Source: Pseudomonas citronellolis
Lineage (GTDB): Bacteria; Pseudomonadota; Gammaproteobacteria; Pseudomonadales; Pseudomonadaceae
Length of the DNA: 64,000 bases
Direction of reading: 5' to 3'
Assembly: GCF_900112375.1 (NCBI RefSeq)
Contig: NZ_FOLS01000007.1
Coordinates: 159,563 to 223,562, forward strand
Below are positions 23,101 through 30,912 of this stretch, one piece after another. How positions within the stretch are numbered: position 1 is the stretch's first letter; every line of letters starts with the position of its first letter. A program made the position numbers and the translations under genes. The notes under the pieces were generated by a model that did no database searches, was not told where the DNA came from, and worked only from the letters and a program-made list of their open reading frames with translations.

Positions 23101-26100
23101 GGCGAAGGCGCCAGCGGCACCGCCGACGCCGGCTACGTGCACATCAACGAGGCGCCGATCAACACCATCGCCGGCCAGCACGGCCAGGAAGACACGGTGC
23201 TGCACCTGACCGGGCTGGCCGTTGCCGACTCCGACGCCGGCAACGGCATCCTGAGCATCACCCTCAGCGTGCAGCACGGCGTGCTCTGGCAGAGCGCCAC
23301 CGCGCCGGGGCCGAACGATACGCCGCCCGGCGGCGCCAGCGGCAGCCTGGTGCTCACCGGCACCCTGCAGCAGCTGAACATCCTGCTGTCGCAGGTCTAT
23401 TACAAGGGCAACCAGGACTTCAACACCTTCCGCGACCGCGAAACCCTGACCATGCTCACCAACGACCAGGGCAACTTCGGCGACGCGAACAACGACGGCA
23501 TCCCCGGGCAGAACCCGCAGGACGCCCTGAGCGACACCGACCAGGTGCAGATCATCATCGACCCGGTCAACGACGCGCCCATCGCCAACCCCGACACGGC
23601 CAGCGCCGTCGAGGCCGGCGGCACCGACAACGAAACCCCCGGCACCAACCCCACCGGCAACGTGCTGAGCAACGACACCGACGTCGACGTCGCCACCAAC
23701 AACGATGTCCTGCGGGTGCTCAGCGCCGGGCTGCAGGGCCAAGCCGAGGCCGGGGTGCCGCCGAACAGCTTCCGCATCGTCGAGGGGGCCTATGGCGGGC
23801 TGGTCATCTCCAGCACCGGCGGCTTCACCTACATCGTCGACAACGACAACCCCACCGTGCAGGCCCTGCGGCTCAACGGCAACACCCTGACGGAAGTCTT
23901 CACCTACACCATCACCGACCTGGCCGGCGCCACCAGCACTGCGACCCTCACCATCACCATCCATGGCGCCAACGACACCCCCGTGGGCGTCAACGACGAA
24001 GGCAGCGCGACAGAGGCCGGCGGGGTGAACAACGGCAGCCCGGGCTCCGACGCCACCGGCAACGTGCTGGACAACGACACCGACGTCGACAGCGTGGCCA
24101 ACGGCGAGACCAAGGCCGTCACCGGCATCCGCAACCTGCGCGAATCGGCCTCCGGCGGCATCACCAACGTCGTCGACGGCACCCCGACGGTCATCACCGG
24201 CACCTACGGCACCCTGACCATCAACGCCGACGGCAGCTACACCTACGTGGTCAACAACGACAACACCGCGGTGCAGCGCCTGGTGGTCGGCGACCGACTG
24301 TTCGAATACTTCACCTACCGCGTCACCGACGCCGGCGGCCTGAACGACCTGGCCGAGCTGCGCATCACCATCGAGGGCGCCCACGACAACCCGGTGGCCA
24401 GCGACGACCAGGCCGTGGCCCAGGCCGCCGCCACCAACGACCCCTCGCTGGAAAGCAACCCCAGCGGCAACGTCATCCTCTTCCCCAGCCGCCCGGGGCC
24501 GATCACCCAGCCCGGCGGCAACGGCGTGGACACCGACGTCGACCGCATCGACCGGCCCAGCAGCAACCTGCACGTGACCGGCATCAGCTCGGCCACCGAA
24601 CTGTCCGCCCCCGGCATGACCGCAGTGGCCGCCGGCAGCACCTCCGGCAGCAACGGCACCGTGATCCAGGCCACCTACGCCGAGCAGAACGGCGCGCAGG
24701 TCACCGACCCGGACTCCTTCGGCGCCCTGACCATCGGCGCCGACGGCTCCTTCACCTTCGACGTCAACAGCGACAACGCGACCATCCAGGGCCTGGCCGC
24801 CGGGCAGACCATCCAGGTCATCTACACCTACGAGATCACCGACACCGAGGGCCTCACCGACCGCGCCCAGCTGGTCATCACCATCCGCGGGGTGAACGAC
24901 CCGCCGGTGGCCCAGGTGGTGGTGGCCACCGCCGTGGAAAAAGGCGGGGTGAACAACGCAAGCCCGGGCAGCGACCCCAACGGCGACATCACCACCCTGG
25001 CCTTCGACCCGGACGGCGACCCCATCAGCGTGGCCACGGTGAACGGCACGCCCCTGCTCGGCAACGGCCCCACCGTCATCGTCGGCACCTACGGCACCCT
25101 GACCATCAACGTCGACGGCACCTACAGCTATGCGCTGGACAACGCCAACCCGGACGTCGAGGCGCTGCGGCTGGACACCGACCGCCTGTTCGAAGGCTTC
25201 ACCTACACCCTCACCGACGGCAGGGACGGCTTCTCCGACCCGTCCTTCCTGCTGATCGTCATCCACGGCCAGAACGATAACCCGGTGGCCCTCGACGACA
25301 GCGCCGGCGCGGTGGAAGCCGGCGGCATCAACAACAACCAGCCGGGCGTCGACCCCACCGGCAACGTGCTGGTCAACGACAGCGACGTCGACTCCCCCGG
25401 CAACGGCGAGACCACCACCGTCAGCGCCGTGCGCACCGGCGCCGAGGGCGGCAGCGGCAGCGCCGGCAGCCTCAGCGTGGAACTGCGCGGCCAGTACGGC
25501 TGGCTGACGCTCAACGCCGACGGCAGCTACCGCTACCGCCTGGACAACAGCGACCCGCGGGTGCAGGCCCTGCGCAGCAGCGCCGACCAACTGGTCGACA
25601 CCTTCACCTACACGGTGATCGACACCGCCCTGGCCACCGACCAGGCCACCCTCAGCATCACCATCAGCGGCGCCAACGACACCCCGGTGGCGCAGAACGA
25701 CAGCGCCACCGCCATCGAGGCCGGCGGCCTGAACAACGGCACGCCCGGCAGCAACCCCACCGGCAACGTGCTCGGCAACGACAGCGACGTGGACGCCGGC
25801 GACGTGCTCAGCGTGGCCGGCTTCCGCCAGGGTTCCAGCATCGGCAGCGTGGGCAGCGCCTTCACCGCCACCTACGGCACCCTGACGCTGAACGCCGACG
25901 GCAGCTTCAGCTACGTGCTGGACAACGCCAACCCGCTGGTGCAGGCCCTGCGCACCGCCGGCGACACCCTGCAGGAAACCTTCACCTACACCCTGCGCGA
26001 CCTGGCCGGCGCCACCACCACCGCCACCCTGACCATCACCATCCAGGGCCGTAACGACAACCCGCTGGCGGTCGACGACGGCACCGAGGCCGTCGAGGCC

Positions 26101-28485
26101 GGCGGGGTGAACAACGGCACCCCGGGGGTGAATCCCAGCGGCAACGTACTGACCAACGACACCGACGTGGACGCCGGCGACAGCAGGACGGTCGACGGCA
26201 TCCGCACCGGCACCGAGGCCGCCGGCGGCGCCTTCACCACGGTCAGCGGCAGCCAGGCGATCAGCGGCCAGTACGGCACGCTGACCATCGGCGCCAACGG
26301 CGCCTTCAGCTACGTGCTGAACAACCAGGATGCCCGGGTGCAGGCGCTGAAGGCCGGCGAGACGCTGGTCGAGACCTTCAGCTACCGCATGCACGACACC
26401 GCCGGCGCCAGCGACATCGCCCAGCTCACCCTGACCATCCGCGGCGCCTACGACACCCCGGTGGCCAACGACGACCTGGACCTGGCCCTGGCGGCGAAAC
26501 CGGACATCAGCGACGGCTTCGACCCCAGCGGCAACGTGCTGGACAACGACACCGACGTCGACGCCGGCGACAGCAAGAACGTCAGCGGCATCCGCAGCGG
26601 CCAGGAAAGCGCCGGCGGCACCCTGGTGGCGGTGAGCCCAGGCACCAGCAATGCCAACGGCACCATCATCGACGGCCTCTACGGGCAACTGATCATCGGC
26701 GCCGACGGCACCTACACCTACCACGTCGACAACGGCAACCCCATCGTCCAGCAGCTGGGCCTGCTGGAAACCCTCAGCGACTACTTCACCTACGAAGTCC
26801 GCGACGGCGGCGGCCTGGTGGACCTGGCCCAGCTGCACATCGTGGTGTTCGGCCTCAACTCGCCGCCCGTGGCCAACCCCGACGGCGCCGACGCCACCGA
26901 GGCCGGCGGCCTGAACAACAACGTGCCGGGCGTCGACCCCGGCGGCAACGTGCTGGACAACGACACCGACCTGGAAAACAACCCGCTGACCGTCACCGAA
27001 ATCCGCACCGGCACCGACACCAGCACCCCGCCCGACGGCGTGGTCGGCACGCCGCTGCAGGGCCGCTACGGCACCCTGACGCTCAACGCCGACGGCAGCT
27101 GGAGCTACCGCGTGGACAACGCCAACCCCGAGGTGCAGGCCCTGCGCACCGCGGGTCAGACGCTGACCGACGTGTTCACCTACACCATCGCGGACACCTG
27201 GTTCTTCACCAGCAGCACCCAGTTGGTCATCGTCATCCACGGCGCCAACGACACCCCCATCGCCCACGACGACGCCGCCATCGCCGTGGAGGCCGGCGGG
27301 GTGAACAACGCCACCCCGGGCGTGAACCCCACCGGCAACGTGCTGGACAACGACACCGACGTCGACAGCCTGGCCAACGGCGAGACGCGCCAGGTGCTCA
27401 GGGTGAGCAGCGAGACCGGCGCCGTGGCCGCGGCCGGCAGCGTGCTGCAGGGCCGCTACGGCACCCTGGTGATCAACGCCGACGGCAGCTACCGCTACGA
27501 GGTGAACAACGCGGACCCGGTCGTGCAGGCCCTGCGCACCGCCGGCGAGACCCTGCGCGAAGTCTTCACCTACCGCATGCGCGACACCGCCGGCGCCACC
27601 TCCGATGCGCGCCTGACCGTGACCATCCAGGGCGCCGACGACAACCCGGTGGCGCGCAACGACAGCAACACCGCCAGCGACCAGATGGTCGCGCCCCAGG
27701 CCAGCGGCAACGTGCTGCCCAACGACAGCGACGTCGACGGCGGCGACCGCCTGACCGTGGTCGGTGTGCGCGTCGGCGCGGAAAACGCCAGCGGCGCGGC
27801 CGGCAGCGTCGGCCAGGTGCTGGCCGGGCGCTACGGCTTCCTCACCCTCAACGCCGACGGCAGCTACACCTACAGCATCGACCAGACCAACCCCGAGGTG
27901 CTCGCCGCCGCCGGCCTGGGCCGGGTGCTGCAGGACGTCTTCACCTACACCGTCGCCGACCTCGCCGGCGCCACCGACCAGGCCGAGCTGACCATCACCC
28001 TGGAGATCGCCTCGCCCTACATCCAGCCGCCGGCCGGCCCCTACTTCGGCCAGCGCCCCGGCGACGGCCAGCGCAATGCCCCCGGCCTGGGCCTGGAGCC
28101 GGCGATCTTCGTGCTGCCGGAAGTCGAGAGCATCGAGCAGCGCCTCATGCAATCCATGTGGCACGTGGACGGCAACCGCGCCGACCTGTTCCTCACCCCC
28201 GAGGTCGAGGCGGACTCGATCGGCGCGGGCCTGGGCCTGGTGCCCGGCCAGTACGTGGCCCAGGCGGTGGCCGAGAGCCGCGAGGCCAGCGAACGGGAAA
28301 GGGCCTGGATCGACGGCCGCCACGGCCGCGCCAACCTCAGCGCCGATGGCCTGCTCAGCGAACCCTCGCTCTGGGCGCCGCGCGCCAGCGACCTGGTGCC
28401 GGCCGCCGAGAAGCCCGCGCAGACCGCCCGCGGCTTCCGCCAACAGCTCCGCGATGCCGCGCAACGCAGGGGGAGCGCGAATTGA
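17158..28485 (+). CDS. Second giant surface protein: LEPR motif, DUF4347, DUF11-like and VCBS repeats
   Basis: About 3,775 aa from ATG 17158; GTG 17146 and ATG 17164 are alternatives and no ribosome-binding site decides. The N-terminus carries LEPRILFDGAA (residues 22-32), then Ala-rich sequence with several di-alanines, then a DUF4347 domain (about 68-235; SIQIFSHGASGQF, IQLYGCAVG). Residues about 250-1,860 are DUF11/isopeptide-like domains. An SdrD_B-like domain follows (about 1,875-1,990; GLVQGTLWDD, DANGHYEFALLPAGNYLI). Eleven VCBS repeats of 125-135 aa come next, then a Pro-rich 160-residue tail (GLEPAIFVLPEVESIEQRLMQS). It has no RTX nonapeptides and no visible type I C-terminal signal, unlike the first adhesin. 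Four genes for envelope proteins follow at once and probably serve it. It lies next to lapG and lapD, but no strict TAAG/PAAG site is visible. Surface-protein role is likely; ligand unknown. Confidence 0.92.
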   Translation: MEMSKPSRPIAAFRPRSQALALEPRILFDGAAASAADQQHHATDHADQADASHTPSTPDAAAAKAPGQPRTLVVLDSRVENREQLTANLAANVTTLVVDAGQDALAAISAALAQLGKVDSIQIFSHGASGQFTLGNQTFTAANLDQFGSTLNGWRGELDAGADIQLYGCAVGAGSAGQALVDRLAQWTGADVGASSNATGASAAGGDWNLEVRHGDLDKSIALSASTLDHFQGLLADAAPTVSISMPDSDVLIGGQFTFTVDLNNASSQVGYAPYVDLFLPATGKDGDDGISFVSATYLGQTVKSYVITFDANGNATHPLAKGPDGNPLVITAASVGMRPGDQMVVLQVPYASVSQDQPTISLQITASLSNLADTSLTGGNPDLTIGARGGFEYGNDSLNNPTVDPSLVEATLHPLVIHPTLVDLTQNLDMTEGETATGPNFTHNQTVTVTPASGQTLHNVVVTQNVPGDVQVTAITPGAGGTLTSITLRDGSVLTDPTAIAAAIANDNIFITAYSITYATLSAPATSTVTFYVPEVGADGNAVLDPATGNAVNIDFGAPSATGQWTPLDPRDLTPPETDVDFSATGDGTGGEFVAKSITLYKQAVLQTDVGTAGLSPGDTLRYVLNVALSDYFAFGENILQEGQFTITDTLADGQTLTGPLTMTLSQNGASGTINLLYTATANADGTTSIVIDIGESLRQASELLGALFGDLAFDNVQTAATTAVISYNAFIDQAYTSSYPQSEINEGDSFGNDATVTATVLEDVINLGGIQSDGSSTSSSIATSQVDIDIVQVNGGTPPASGELRPGDLVTFQLSYDLLTGDYENFKLTAYLPLPLLDVSALGNLVQGDGVNQWSFGAGDSDPTRAVTVSVGPGNSIVFDFGDYEISQTAGGRIVVTFTLRVGDQPFADQRSLDVLAQSSQTTTIDQTPLISSDVEEVVSIAEPVLDIKHGVVSSSNGTVTGTSGTWTAPGTGGKPFSGNVTDLAAIDGDVSGIDAGDTLRLATAIENSGGGGAFDVVTSITLPPDLAFVGGSLAAANLQIYRGDGTLLQLNVDYSVSGNTITFLDAGAVASLLPGRSGTAADNSGQNIVVITYDVTVNTAVAASRTLQSTASLSHYASVEGGSDFLPGADLTELANQQVAAPVISKVFAGGSLDDGDSSASHTTGSNLVVGESMLYDIVVRLPEGSTGNLSIDDLIPPGMRLDTSFNGGQGYQLILTAAGSGGSLAQDFAGNVVISGIAGVGGTLGADGVDARFSFSAFATSADNNTGNNTFVIRVQLVVSNVIGNQANKSLQNSANLHYQDPDGDTPNGATPLERQVNLSGGAPTVTVREPTLQITQTVDTVPDFVGFEEGDVVDFTITLRNGNGANDYAAFDISLLDTLPSELDGVTITGVIYSGATNNGGVDFVIQGGQLVTASGANIDIAKGGSIVLHLRGTVNASAAGQAVFNNVAQVQWTSLDGANAGERSGADGVLDGGSLNDYRLDSILPFPVSNGIRISRVGGVQDTPPATNGSGATDTSGLSENVVVGEVIRYRVVVLVPAGDNPDYQIRIELAAGLELIPADLNNILIALVSSNLDGLSSDRSLVSSGSVWMQGNQNSAVAQAINADLSGVVPSGVFDGNPGNLSIVTNPDGTQTVTFNLGNLTNTEINDNDIEGVVLEFNVRVTNVASNQSSAALGVQAFEHVGLPGQDVDRGTSEIIFERVVEPGFSGLDKQVIDIQPGVGTTATTVSVSFTQNGEIPAYNVHLQDQFPNGSNYQVQSILINGAALDLANLPAGVSVSANGAISVDFERLAVGDKVQVIYTVTVPNTVVADDASSAAVLTWTSLPTSFETGGWGGSLPGTAGSGDGERTGQDGTAGLNNYVLSEGAGLGLVQGTLWDDTPSADNSTTPDGTGFAGLTVQLTWAGADGIFGNGDDRVFSTLTDANGHYEFALLPAGNYLIVVPQSVQLSASNRFHVRIDTDTGTSASGLGNVSIALGEGASGTADAGYVHINEAPINTIAGQHGQEDTVLHLTGLAVADSDAGNGILSITLSVQHGVLWQSATAPGPNDTPPGGASGSLVLTGTLQQLNILLSQVYYKGNQDFNTFRDRETLTMLTNDQGNFGDANNDGIPGQNPQDALSDTDQVQIIIDPVNDAPIANPDTASAVEAGGTDNETPGTNPTGNVLSNDTDVDVATNNDVLRVLSAGLQGQAEAGVPPNSFRIVEGAYGGLVISSTGGFTYIVDNDNPTVQALRLNGNTLTEVFTYTITDLAGATSTATLTITIHGANDTPVGVNDEGSATEAGGVNNGSPGSDATGNVLDNDTDVDSVANGETKAVTGIRNLRESASGGITNVVDGTPTVITGTYGTLTINADGSYTYVVNNDNTAVQRLVVGDRLFEYFTYRVTDAGGLNDLAELRITIEGAHDNPVASDDQAVAQAAATNDPSLESNPSGNVILFPSRPGPITQPGGNGVDTDVDRIDRPSSNLHVTGISSATELSAPGMTAVAAGSTSGSNGTVIQATYAEQNGAQVTDPDSFGALTIGADGSFTFDVNSDNATIQGLAAGQTIQVIYTYEITDTEGLTDRAQLVITIRGVNDPPVAQVVVATAVEKGGVNNASPGSDPNGDITTLAFDPDGDPISVATVNGTPLLGNGPTVIVGTYGTLTINVDGTYSYALDNANPDVEALRLDTDRLFEGFTYTLTDGRDGFSDPSFLLIVIHGQNDNPVALDDSAGAVEAGGINNNQPGVDPTGNVLVNDSDVDSPGNGETTTVSAVRTGAEGGSGSAGSLSVELRGQYGWLTLNADGSYRYRLDNSDPRVQALRSSADQLVDTFTYTVIDTALATDQATLSITISGANDTPVAQNDSATAIEAGGLNNGTPGSNPTGNVLGNDSDVDAGDVLSVAGFRQGSSIGSVGSAFTATYGTLTLNADGSFSYVLDNANPLVQALRTAGDTLQETFTYTLRDLAGATTTATLTITIQGRNDNPLAVDDGTEAVEAGGVNNGTPGVNPSGNVLTNDTDVDAGDSRTVDGIRTGTEAAGGAFTTVSGSQAISGQYGTLTIGANGAFSYVLNNQDARVQALKAGETLVETFSYRMHDTAGASDIAQLTLTIRGAYDTPVANDDLDLALAAKPDISDGFDPSGNVLDNDTDVDAGDSKNVSGIRSGQESAGGTLVAVSPGTSNANGTIIDGLYGQLIIGADGTYTYHVDNGNPIVQQLGLLETLSDYFTYEVRDGGGLVDLAQLHIVVFGLNSPPVANPDGADATEAGGLNNNVPGVDPGGNVLDNDTDLENNPLTVTEIRTGTDTSTPPDGVVGTPLQGRYGTLTLNADGSWSYRVDNANPEVQALRTAGQTLTDVFTYTIADTWFFTSSTQLVIVIHGANDTPIAHDDAAIAVEAGGVNNATPGVNPTGNVLDNDTDVDSLANGETRQVLRVSSETGAVAAAGSVLQGRYGTLVINADGSYRYEVNNADPVVQALRTAGETLREVFTYRMRDTAGATSDARLTVTIQGADDNPVARNDSNTASDQMVAPQASGNVLPNDSDVDGGDRLTVVGVRVGAENASGAAGSVGQVLAGRYGFLTLNADGSYTYSIDQTNPEVLAAAGLGRVLQDVFTYTVADLAGATDQAELTITLEIASPYIQPPAGPYFGQRPGDGQRNAPGLGLEPAIFVLPEVESIEQRLMQSMWHVDGNRADLFLTPEVEADSIGAGLGLVPGQYVAQAVAESREASERERAWIDGRHGRANLSADGLLSEPSLWAPRASDLVPAAEKPAQTARGFRQQLRDAAQRRGSAN
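23560..28010 (+). repeat. Eleven VCBS repeats in the second giant protein
   Basis: Repeats begin at linkers such as NDAPIANPD, NDTPVGVND, HDNPVASDD, NDPPVAQ, NDNPVALDD, NDTPVAQND, NDNPLAVDD, YDTPVANDD, NSPPVANPD, NDTPIAHDD and DDNPVARND. Each has a GNVLxNDTDVD core, a YGxLxxxADGSYxYxVDN block and an FTYTxxD end. Unlike the A/B/C array of the first adhesin, the copies are clearly diverged from one another. Confidence 0.88.
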
Positions 28486-28532
28486 ATCGGGATCGACAGA
28501 AAAGAACACGCATGGAACAACAAGGAACGCTT

Positions 28533-30137
28533 ATGCCGGGACAACGCCTCAAGGCCTTGAGTGCCATCATCGCCGTCAGCACCGTGCTTGGCGCCTGCTC
28601 CTCGCTGATGGAGTCCAAACCCTACGACGAACAGCAGATGCGCCAGCGCGTCATCGACGACCAGGCGCGCATGTACCGCGAGCAGGAGCCGGTGAACGCG
28701 CCCATCACCTTCTACGAGGCCGCGGCGCGGGCCCTGAAATACAACCTCGACTACCGCCTGAAGCTGCTGGAAAGCGCCCTGGCCGCCGACCTGCGCGACG
28801 TCACCGCCCACGAGATGCTGCCGCGCCTGGTGGCCTCGGCCGGCTACGCCGGGCGCAACAACGACTCCGGCGGCACCTCCATCGGCATCCAGGACCGCCA
28901 GGTGTCCCTGCGCCCGTCCACCTCCGAGGAGCGCTACCGCGACATCGACAGCCTGGGCCTGTCCTGGAGCCTGCTGGACTTCGGCGTGGCCTACTACCGC
29001 ACCCAGCAGAAGGCCGACCAGATCCACATGGCCGAGGAGCGCCGCGAGCGCGTGGCGCAGAACGTCATGCAGGACGTGCGCAACGCCTACTGGCGGGCCC
29101 TGGGCGCCCAGCGCCTGCTGCCGGAGGTGGACAACCTCCTGCTGCGCACCCACCGCGCCCTCACCGCCGCCCGCGAGGCCGAGAACCAGGGCCTGCTGCC
29201 GCGCCAGGACATCCTCGCCTACCAGCGCGCCCTGCTCGACTCGGTGTACATGCTCACCGTGCGCCGCCAGGACCTGGAGTTCGCCCGCGCCGAGCTGGCC
29301 GCGCTGATGTCGCTGCCGCCGAACTCGAAGATGCTCCTGGCCGACGCCAGCGAGCCGCCGCTGCCGCTGGTCACCAGCAACGTCGAGAAGCTGGAGCAGC
29401 TGTCGCTGCAACACCGCCCGGAAATCATGGAGGAGTGGTACCGCAAGCGCGTCGACGAGAACGACCTGAAGATCGCCAAGGCCCAGTTGTGGCCCAACGT
29501 CAGCGTCAACTACGGCTACCAGTACGACTCCAACAAGTACCTGTACAACAACCACTGGAACGAGACCGGCGTGCAGGTCTCCATCAACCTGCTGCGCCTG
29601 CTGCAGTACCCGGCGCTGAACACCGCCCAGCAGACCCAGGCCAAGACCGACGACATGCGCCGCACCGCGCTGTCCATGGCCATCCTCACCCAGGTCCGCG
29701 TCGGCCTGCTGCGCTACCAGCTGGCGCGCCAGGAAGTGGAATTCGCCGACGACAGCCTGCGCGTCGACAAGAGCCTGCTGGACTACGCGCAGAAGGCCCG
29801 CAGCGCCGCCCTGGGCACCGAGCTGGAACTGATCCGCGCCGAAGGCCGCTACCTGCTCTCGCGCTACCAGCGCGAGGCCGCCTACTCCGACGCCCAGGCC
29901 GCCTGGGGCCGGCTGTACAACTCGGTGGGCTTCGCCGTGCTGCCGGACAAGGTGGAGAACCACGACGTGAAGACCCTGGCCCGGGAAATCCAGCGCACCC
30001 TGGAACAGGAGACCGGCAGCAACCTGCTGACCGCCAGCAGCGCAAGCCTGCCCGGCAGCAACCTCTCTGGCAGCAACCTCTCCAGCAACGCCCCCTCCAG
30101 CAGCCACGAAGGAAGCGCCAATGCCGCACAGCCGTAA
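28533..30137 (+). CDS. TolC-family outer-membrane channel, lipoprotein
   Basis: 534 aa. I chose ATG 28533, preceded by AAGGAA at a good distance; an upstream in-frame ATG at 28512 lacks one. The N-terminus is a lipoprotein signal with lipobox VLGAC. The remainder is the long alpha-helical, duplicated outer membrane efflux (OEP) fold, with conserved-looking stretches such as DVRNAYWRALGAQR, ARAELAALM and EIMEEWYRKR. The C-terminus is Ser/Asn-rich (GSNLSGSNLSSN). TolC-family proteins form trimeric outer-membrane tunnels for type I or RND-type export. It starts 47 bp after the giant gene and overlaps the next gene by 17 bp, so it is part of that operon. It probably supplies the outer-membrane step of a dedicated export path. 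Confidence 0.9.
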   Translation: MPGQRLKALSAIIAVSTVLGACSSLMESKPYDEQQMRQRVIDDQARMYREQEPVNAPITFYEAAARALKYNLDYRLKLLESALAADLRDVTAHEMLPRLVASAGYAGRNNDSGGTSIGIQDRQVSLRPSTSEERYRDIDSLGLSWSLLDFGVAYYRTQQKADQIHMAEERRERVAQNVMQDVRNAYWRALGAQRLLPEVDNLLLRTHRALTAAREAENQGLLPRQDILAYQRALLDSVYMLTVRRQDLEFARAELAALMSLPPNSKMLLADASEPPLPLVTSNVEKLEQLSLQHRPEIMEEWYRKRVDENDLKIAKAQLWPNVSVNYGYQYDSNKYLYNNHWNETGVQVSINLLRLLQYPALNTAQQTQAKTDDMRRTALSMAILTQVRVGLLRYQLARQEVEFADDSLRVDKSLLDYAQKARSAALGTELELIRAEGRYLLSRYQREAAYSDAQAAWGRLYNSVGFAVLPDKVENHDVKTLAREIQRTLEQETGSNLLTASSASLPGSNLSGSNLSSNAPSSSHEGSANAAQP

Positions 30138-30906
30138 GCCTTGCCTGTCGTTCCTGCCGCTGTTGTTCCTCGCCCTGCTGCCGTCGGCGTTCGCCGCCGA
30201 CGGCGATCCCACTCTCCCGCCGCCGGCCGCCGGCGACGAACCCAACGCCATCCGCGTGCTGCTGGTGTCGGACCTGGAAACCACCCTGTCCAGCCAGATG
30301 AACGGCACCCTCGGCGAACTCAAGGCCAGCCTCGGCCAGAAGGTCGGCAAGGACGCCCTGCTGGCCCAGCTGCAATGCGTCGAAGTGCAGGCCCGCGCCA
30401 AGGTCGCCGCCGCCGAGCTGGGCATGGCCCGGCAGAACCTGGCGGCCAAGCGCAACCTGCAGAAGCTCGACGCCGCCGGCGAACTGGAAGTGGCCATGGC
30501 CACCACCGAGGTGAGCAAGGCCGAGGGCGCCCTCACCCTGGCCCGCGCCCAGGCCGGCTACTGCCAGGTGCAGGCGCCCTTCGCCGGGCGCGTGGCCAAG
30601 GTCTACGTCAAGCCGTACCAGACCGTGCAGGCCGGCGCGCCGCTGTTCGACCTGGTCAGCGACGGCGCGCTCAAGGTACGCCTGAACGTGCCCTCCACCC
30701 TGCTGCCGCAGCTCAAGCCCGGCATGCCGGTGGAAGTGGAGATCCACGAGACCGGCAAGCGCTATCCGGCCAAGGTCAGCGCCATCAACGCGCGGGTCGA
30801 CGCCGTAGCCCAGACCGTCGAGCTGGAGGCGCGCCTGGATGCGGCCTATCCTGAACTGATCGCGGGCATGAGCGGTACCGCGCGCTTCCCCGACGCGCAA
30901 GAGTAG
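30121..30906 (+). CDS. Periplasmic adaptor (membrane fusion protein, RND/HlyD type)
   Basis: 261 aa with a cleavable signal peptide (hydrophobic FLPLLFLALLPSAFA, then ADGD). The mature part has a split lipoyl/barrel-sandwich region (MNGTLGELKASLGQKVGKDALL ... GYCQVQAPFAGRVAKVYV) flanking a short alpha-hairpin, then a beta-barrel (LKVRLNVPSTLLPQLKPGMPVEVEI). It is short for an RND adaptor and has no TM anchor. The start overlaps the tolC-like stop by 17 bp, with AAGGAAG just upstream. It probably bridges the TolC-like channel to the two inner-membrane HlyD-like proteins encoded next; no RND pump or ABC transporter is encoded here. Confidence 0.88.
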   Translation: MPHSRKPCLSFLPLLFLALLPSAFAADGDPTLPPPAAGDEPNAIRVLLVSDLETTLSSQMNGTLGELKASLGQKVGKDALLAQLQCVEVQARAKVAAAELGMARQNLAAKRNLQKLDAAGELEVAMATTEVSKAEGALTLARAQAGYCQVQAPFAGRVAKVYVKPYQTVQAGAPLFDLVSDGALKVRLNVPSTLLPQLKPGMPVEVEIHETGKRYPAKVSAINARVDAVAQTVELEARLDAAYPELIAGMSGTARFPDAQE

Positions 30907-30912
30907 GCAGCC

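Noticed and set aside
17661..25280. 2,539-codon forward open frame overlapping the second giant gene
   Set aside because: The translation is Arg/Gln/His/Pro-rich shadow sequence; the frame at 17158-28485 carries recognisable DUF4347 and VCBS domains.
17158..28485. RTX repeats or a standard type I C-terminal signal in the second giant protein
   Set aside because: No GGxGxDxLx nonapeptides are present; the tail is Pro-rich and charged instead.
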